The notes beneath the pieces were generated by a model. The model was not told the DNA's origin. It saw nothing but the letters and a program-made list of their open reading frames with translations, and searched no databases. Shown here piece by piece: positions 58,430 to 64,000 of a stretch of 64,000 bases of DNA (position 1 is the first letter of the stretch; each line of letters opens with the position of its first letter). This DNA comes from Rattus norvegicus (Eukaryota; Chordata; Mammalia; Rodentia; Muridae): NCBI RefSeq assembly GCF_036323735.1, contig NC_086025.1, positions 110,096,688-110,160,687 on the forward strand, read 5' to 3'. Position numbers and translations under genes: made by a program.

Positions 58430-59215
58430 TGGGGCTAGAGGGACGGCTCAGCGGTTAAGAGCATTTGCTGCTCAGGCAGAGGACCCAGCTTTGGTTTCTA
58501 GCATCCATGATCCAGAAGGTGGCTCACAACCATCAGTTACTCCTGTTCCCGGGGGAGGGGAGGATTCTATCCCCCTACCTCTGACCTCTCAGGCATCATC
58601 AGACACGCATACGATATGCATACATACATAAAGGCAAAATAGTCATACACAAAAAATGAACACACATTAAGAGGGACAGAAGGGTTGGCAAGATGATCCA
58701 ATGGTAAAAGCGCTTTGTCACCAAGCCGGATGACCTGACTTCCGTCCCCCGGTTCCACAAGGTTAAGGAGAGAACAGAGTCTTAGGAGTTGCGTGTCATA
58801 GGCACATGGGATAAAAAAAAAGAGAGAAAGGGGCTGGAGAGATGGCTCAGCGGTTAAGAGCACCCAACTGCTCTTCCAGAGGTCATGAGTTCAATTCCCA
58901 GCAACCACATGGTGGCTCACAACTATCTATAAAGAGATCAGATGCCCTCTTCTGATGTATCTGAAGATAGCTACAGTGTACTTATATATAATAAATGAAT
59001 AAATCTTTGAAAAAAAAGAGAGAAAAAGGAAGGAAGGAAGGAAGGAAAGAAAGAACGAACGAAAGAACTAGCCAGGCAGTGGTGATGTGCACCTTTAATC
59101 TCAGCTCTCAGGAGGCAGAGACAGGCAGATCACTGAGTTTGAGAGCAGTCTGGTCCACACAGAGAAATCTTGTCTCAAAAAACAAAAACAAAATATCAAA
59201 AGAAAAGAAAGAAAG
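58430..59215 (+). repeat. Run of forward B2-type and B1 SINEs with GGAA repeat
   Basis: An old B2/B3 (about 58430-58680), a tRNA-like head fragment (about 58682-58810), a younger B2 (about 58829-59012) whose tail passes into a GGAA/GAAA repeat (about 59020-59066), then a B1 (about 59070-59200). Confidence 0.82.
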
Positions 59216-60000
59216 AGACCACAGGTCTGGGAGATTGATAGGCGTGTAAAGAGGAATTCAATTAGAAGTTGGAGGGCCCGGGTCCCCAAATTCATGGCTT
59301 GATGAAACTGTTAAGGCTTTCTTCTCACTGGGGAGATTCCAGGAGCAGCAGGTTGCTGGGCTTTGTTTATCCATCCCTCTGGGGTGGCTTTGAAACCCTG
59401 ATATAAAGCCCAAGAGAGTCCTGGGGAGTGGGACGTGTTGTAGAGGAAGGATTGGGAACTAAGGCAGCTTGTAATGGGAGTCAAACAGCCTGTCCAGCCT
59501 GCTGATTTGCTGGGCGCTCCACTGAGAAGTGTCAGAATAGTCTTCTTGGTGGCTTTGCAGTGTGTAAGAGCTCCCCGAGTTGGAATCCAGATGGCATCTA
59601 GTAAGGTTGGAATCTCAGGGGCATATTTAAGAGGGTATTATGGGCAATGAAGAACTCCCCTCTCTCCAGGTGGCTGCATGGGCAGAAGCATGCCTAAATG
59701 CTGTCTCATTCGTGCCCCTAGCTGGAGAGCTCTAGTGAGAGCAATGACTTCTCTCTGGGGGCTGATATACCATTACCCACAAAGCACCCATGTTTTATCA
59801 CCTTTGTGAAATTCACTGTTGTATTCTCAAAAAGTCTCTGTCCTACCTGCATAAATCCACTTCCGTGTGTGAATGAAGTAGCCTCGGAAAGAGGATCATC
59901 CCGTAGGGCTCATCTATTACTGCAGGTGACATGGAGACTCTCCACACAGAAAAGCTGCAGAGTCCTCAGGATTAGCATCTGGTGAGCTCCGGGGCTTGTT
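59216..60000. other. Unique intergenic sequence
   Basis: About 0.8 kb with no recognised repeat, gene or frame. Confidence 0.45.
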
Positions 60001-60009
60001 TTATTTTAT

Positions 60010-61470
60010 TTTGTTTTTTGCTCTTTTGAGACAGGGTTTCTCTGTGTAGGCCTGGCTATCCTGAAACTCTCTCTGTAGACCAGGCTGGCCTCAAACTCAG
60101 AAATCCCCCTGCCTCTGCCTCCCGAGTGCTGGGACTAAAGTCTGGTACCGCCACCACCTGGTGAGCTCCGAGGTTTGTAAAAGAAGAGCTGCACCCTGCT
60201 CTCTAAGAGGAAGTCCATCATGCTGAGACTCTGGGGGCCCTGTGGAAGCCATCTGACTCTTGAGAGGTAAGCACTGTCCTGGGATAGAACTTGAATCCCA
60301 GTACTGGGGAGGCAGAGGCAAGCTTGAGGCCCAATCTGGTCTACATGATGAGTTACAAGTCGTCCAGGCTACACAGTGCAACCTTGTCTTGAAAGGGGGA
60401 TGAGGGAGGGAACAAGAGCTAGAGAGACCTTAAGTGGATCTGAAGTTTAGATATGCTGCCTCTAGCTAGGAGGGGAATGAGACAGTTACACAGGACCACA
60501 GGGGAATAACAGAAATTCGTCTACTGTAGAGGTTAGGAGGCACGCAGAGTGGGTGGTTGAGGCTTGCCGTCAGTACCAGTGAGGAGGACTGAGTACTGGA
60601 ATGTTGACAAGAGAGGGTGGTCATGACAGAAAAAACAAACAAACCCTGATCCTTGTACTAATAAGGAATATAATTTGGGATCTGGAGAAATGGCTCAGCA
60701 TTTAAAGAATGCTTTCTGCTTAATGCAGAGGACCAAATTACAATTCTCCCCCTCACTGGGCAGCCTACAATCACTTGTAACTACAGCTTCAAACCTCTGG
60801 CTTCAGTAGGCACCTGCTCTGATGGGACACCCACATGCTGGCACATGAATACACATAGGTAATTAAAAATAAATCTTAAAGGAAAGAACGTAACTTTGAT
60901 TCTTGTAATATCTAGGGAGGAAGTAGAAGAGCGCACACAACCCCGGGGCCTCTAGTTACTCTGAGGGGACTTCCTTCTTTGCTGGGGTCCTTATGGTCCT
61001 GGAATTTGTCCTTTTTCAGATTCAACTGTGTGAGGTCGTCAGATATGAGCCGGCCTTCCCTCATACGAGAAAAAGGACATTATTGCTTCCAAGGGTTTCG
61101 CTCTTTGGTGACTGGACTTGACCCCAGAAGAGTCTCAGAAGCTTTGGACTCTGCCAGCAGAAATATCAGCTGATCAATAACCGGAAAGAATTCTTTGACC
61201 TGAGGCCGTTAGTGCCTGCAGACTGAACTGGGTGGGCACTAGATGGCGCTCTAGAATTTCCTGAGACAGAAGAGCGGATTAGTGTGACCATAAACTGAAT
61301 CCGTTATCTCTTTTCTGGCTTTCAGGGTCTCTGCTTAGTTATTAAAAAAAACCTTGAAAGTGTGGAGTGTTGGTGGCCCACGCCTTTAATCCCATCACTC
61401 GGGAGGCAGAGGCGGTTGGGGCTCTGTGAGCTAGGGCTGTACAGAGAAACCCTGTTTCAACAAAACAAAT
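60010..61470. repeat. Mixed B1/B2 region
   Basis: Reverse B1 (about 60014-60165), forward B1 remnant (about 60290-60390), old forward B2 (about 60677-60885) and forward B1 (about 61355-61465). The stretch between 60890 and 61350 is unique, with no gene seen. Confidence 0.7.
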
Positions 61471-61679
61471 ACCTCTAAAGCTGTCTTAATAAAGTACGGA
61501 AGGGATTTTAGGGTTCTTGATCTAGCTATTTGTCTGAGGTAGGATCTCACTATGTAGCTCTACTGGCCGGGAATTCACAGAGATCCACCTACCTCTGCCT
61601 CTTGAATGCTGGGATTGAAGATATGCACCGCTGTACTATACCTGGCCCAATCTGTCCTTTTGTTTGTTTTTGTTTGTTT

Positions 61680-61756
61680 TCCGGAGCTGAGGACCGAACC
61701 CAGGGCCTTGGGCTTGCTAGGCAAGCGCTCTACCACTGAGCTAAATCCCCAACCCT
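61680..61756 (-). repeat. ID SINE
   Basis: Reverse ID body (CCGGAGCTGAGGACCGAACC) after a TTTG-rich run; joined directly to a reverse B1 (about 61757-61900). Confidence 0.88.
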
Positions 61757-61940
61757 GTTTATTTGTTTTTTGAGATAAGGTTTCTCTGTGTAATCCAGGA
61801 TGTCCTGGAACTCACTCTGTAGACCAGGCTGGCCTCAAACTCACAAAGATCTGCCTGCCTCTGCTTCCTGAATGCTGGGGTTAAAGGTGTGTGCCCGTCA
61901 CCGCCACAGTCACCACCACCCTCTGGTTTTGATTTTTTTT

Positions 61941-62055
61941 TTTATTTTTTATTATTATTTTGTTTTTTGGTTCTTTTTTTCGGAGCTGGGGACCGAACCC
62001 AGGGCCTTGCGCTTCCTAGGTAAGCGCTCTACCACTGAGCTAAATCCCCAGCCCC
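61941..62055 (-). repeat. ID SINE
   Basis: Reverse ID inserted in a T-rich target; TTGATTTTTTT occurs on both sides. Confidence 0.9.
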
Positions 62056-62096
62056 TTGATTTTTTTTATTTTTATTTTTTATTTTTTTAAAGTTTT

Positions 62097-62469
62097 TTTT
62101 TAAAGATTTATTTATTCATTTATTATATATGAGTACCCTGTAGCTGTCTTCAGATACACCAGAAGAGGGCATCGGATCTCTTTACAGATGGTTGTGAGCC
62201 ACCATGTGGTTGCTGGGAATTGAACTCAGGACCTGGAAGAGCAGACAGTGCTCTTAACCACTGAGCCATCTCTCCAGCCCAATTTTAAAAAAAAAAAAAA
62301 TTTATTTGTTATGTTTACAGCATTCTGCCTGCATGTATGCCTGTAGGCCAGAGAGGGCACCAGATCTTATTACAGATGGTTGTGAGCCACCATGTGGTTG
62401 CTGGGAATTGAACTCAGGACCTCTGGAAGAGCAGACAGTGCTCTTAACCACTGAACCATCTCTCCAGCC
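62097..62469 (-). repeat. Two reverse B2 SINEs
   Basis: Copies at about 62097-62280 and 62300-62469, each with the ACCATGTGGTTGCTGGGAAT core and a CTCTCCAGCC end; the second is more diverged at its 3' (tail) side. Confidence 0.88.
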
Positions 62470-62727
62470 CTCCGTTTTTGATTTTTAAAAATTTGATTTT
62501 GTATGTATATGCCCTTTGTGTATGCCTGGTACCCACAGAAGCCAGAAGCTGAGTGACAAACCACCAAGAACTGGAGTCACTATGCCAGCATGATGTAGAT
62601 TTGGGGGAAGGAAGCTGCCCTGGGGAGGCAGAGGGAGGTATTTTTCTCCTCTGGTTCAAGTGAGTCAGATTTTGTGGTTCTCTTGGGATGGGAACAGGGA
62701 TAAGCGGGGAGTGGATATGTCTTGATA

Positions 62728-62950
62728 AAGATATTTTTATTATATTTACTTATTTATTTTGTGAGGAAGGATATACATGTGTGTGTGTGTGTGTGTGCGC
62801 ACGCGCACGCGCACATGCCATGGTGCACATGTAGAACAACTCTCAGGAGAGTATCATCTCCTTCTACCATGTAGGTCCCAAAAAATTGAACTCCAGATCA
62901 TCAGGCTGGGCAGCAAGTCTCTACCCATTGGGCCACCTTGCCAGTTTGCT
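62728..62950 (-). repeat. Old B3-like SINE with TG/CGCACG tract
   Basis: Diverged reverse B3-like sequence containing a (TG)n run that switches to CGCACGCGCACGCG at about 62778-62814. Confidence 0.65.
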
Positions 62951-63061
62951 GGGGAAGATTTTTTGTTTTGTTTTTTATTTTTTTGTTGTTGTTGTTATTG
63001 TTGTTGCTTGGTGGTGGTGGTGCTTTATTTATTTATTTTTCCAACTAGAAAATAATACCCT

Positions 63062-63260
63062 GGGCTGGAGAGATGGCTCAGTGGTTAAGAGCACCGACTG
63101 CTCTTCCAGAGGTCCTGAGTTCAAATCCCAGCAACCACATGGTGGCTCACAACCATCTGTAATGGGATCTGATGCCCTCTTCTGGTGTATCTGAGGACAG
63201 CTACAGTGTACTTATATATAATGAATAAATAAATAAATCTTTAAAAAAAAAAAAAAAAAA
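63062..63260 (+). repeat. B2 SINE
   Basis: Forward, well-preserved B2 (GGCTGGAGAGATGGCTCAG) with a long A tail; duplication AATAATACCCT before and after. Confidence 0.92.
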
Positions 63261-63289
63261 AATAATACCCTAACGGACTGGTTGTGAAA

Positions 63290-64000
63290 GGACACCACAA
63301 CGTCACTGGGTTCCCCATAGTCAGTCTGGAGCATGTGCTGTTGGGCTAGAACAGAGTTTAGCCTTAGGTGGGCATCTGTGTACTAGCAGGTTTAAAAGTC
63401 ATTGAGGAGGACACACTCCCCCTCATTATTAACTGCTAATAAAGCCAGGACTGAGACTGCAGGACCTAAGAAGAGAAGTGATATTCTGAACTTCCTGAAA
63501 GATAAGATTGCTGTCTGGCCAGAGGCTTTCTGATAAAGAACTCCTCAGACCTTTGTGTCTTTCCTTAACAGGTAATCTAAAGGGCCTGTCAATCACCTGG
63601 GTAGAGAAGGCTCCATAGGAAAGTTCTGTAGACTTTAAGTAGTATAAAACCTTCCTAAATAGATCTGTGGGCGCAATGGTTTCCCCGGCTTGTCCGTTCT
63701 CACCCCTGAGGGTGGTTTTTTCACAATGAGGCCTTCGAGCACAGTCCAGTTTCACCCTGTGAGAGTATCTTCCCCTACAGAAGTCTCTTGGCCATTGTTC
63801 ACGCTTCCCCTCGAGCGTGTCCCATTTTATTTTGTCATAAACCCTGAGCACAAGGAGTAGTGAGCAGGTGAAGACCAGAGAAAGTGGCAGTGATGCCTTC
63901 GCCTTCTGACGTCCCTGCTTGGCTACCGTTTGCTTTCCTGTACAGCCCTTTGTCACAGGTCTGAGACTTAACAACACGGTGTGGACCCTCCTCTCTGGGG
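63290..64000. other. Unassigned sequence at window end
   Basis: Unique-looking sequence with AATAAA near 63437 and a TATA-like AGTATAAAAC near 63640. A 182-codon minus-strand frame (63977-63429) has no recognised domain. The presence of promoter- and poly(A)-like signals is compatible with an old LTR, but I could not assign a family. Confidence 0.3.

Noticed and set aside
63429..63977. 182-codon minus-strand frame at the window end
   Set aside because: No signal for a domain, no splice partner and ordinary composition; kept only as unassigned sequence.
60900..64000. Search for Adck5, the expected next gene downstream
   Set aside because: No kinase-like exon or CpG promoter was seen; the gene presumably begins beyond the window.

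Overview
The window is rodent nuclear DNA and almost certainly rat. About 20 copies of the tRNA-Ala-derived ID SINE are present, several with nearly perfect target-site duplications, alongside many B2/B3 and B1 SINEs. The genes form the mammalian block HSF1–DGAT1–SCRT1–TMEM249–FBXL6–SLC52A2 (human 8q24.3, mouse chr15), all with canonical introns.

Layout: Hsf1 (+, exons 2–13, 1779–6339) lacks its first exon, which lies upstream of base 1. Dgat1 (−, 17 coding exons, 8078–18203) converges on it; the two poly(A) signals are about 1.2 kb apart. After 4 kb of SINEs and an LTR-like fragment comes Scrt1 (−, two coding exons, 25345–28317) with a 2.5 kb 3'UTR and a broad CpG-rich upstream region reaching about 30.5 kb. 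From 30.5 to 41 kb there is no recognised gene, only unique sequence followed by dense SINEs. A compact cluster follows: Tmem249 (−, 41250 to about 42682), Fbxl6 (−, nine exons, 43639–46443) and Slc52a2 (+, 47137–48794). Fbxl6 and Slc52a2 are divergent and share about 0.7 kb of promoter. From 49.1 kb to the end I find no known gene. There is a unique island at 50.1–51.9 kb with a possible spliced minus-strand reading frame, then SINE-dense sequence.

Splicing by eye gives lengths that support the gene calls: Dgat1 500 aa, Scrt1 348, Fbxl6 535, Slc52a2 450, and Hsf1 486 aa in the window (about 525 with the missing exon). All frames close without frameshifts or stops, so these look like functional genes. 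They are unrelated in pathway (heat-shock transcription, triglyceride synthesis, neuronal repression, ubiquitin ligase substrate choice, riboflavin uptake); the grouping is conserved synteny, not an operon-like unit.

I did not find an undescribed system. The observations most worth a second look are regulatory or repeat-related: paired ZNF143/THAP11-type motifs at the Dgat1 promoter, a CRE/CCAAT/YY1-type CpG region upstream of Scrt1, the possible unannotated transcript at 50.8–51.2 kb, and several structurally odd SINEs.
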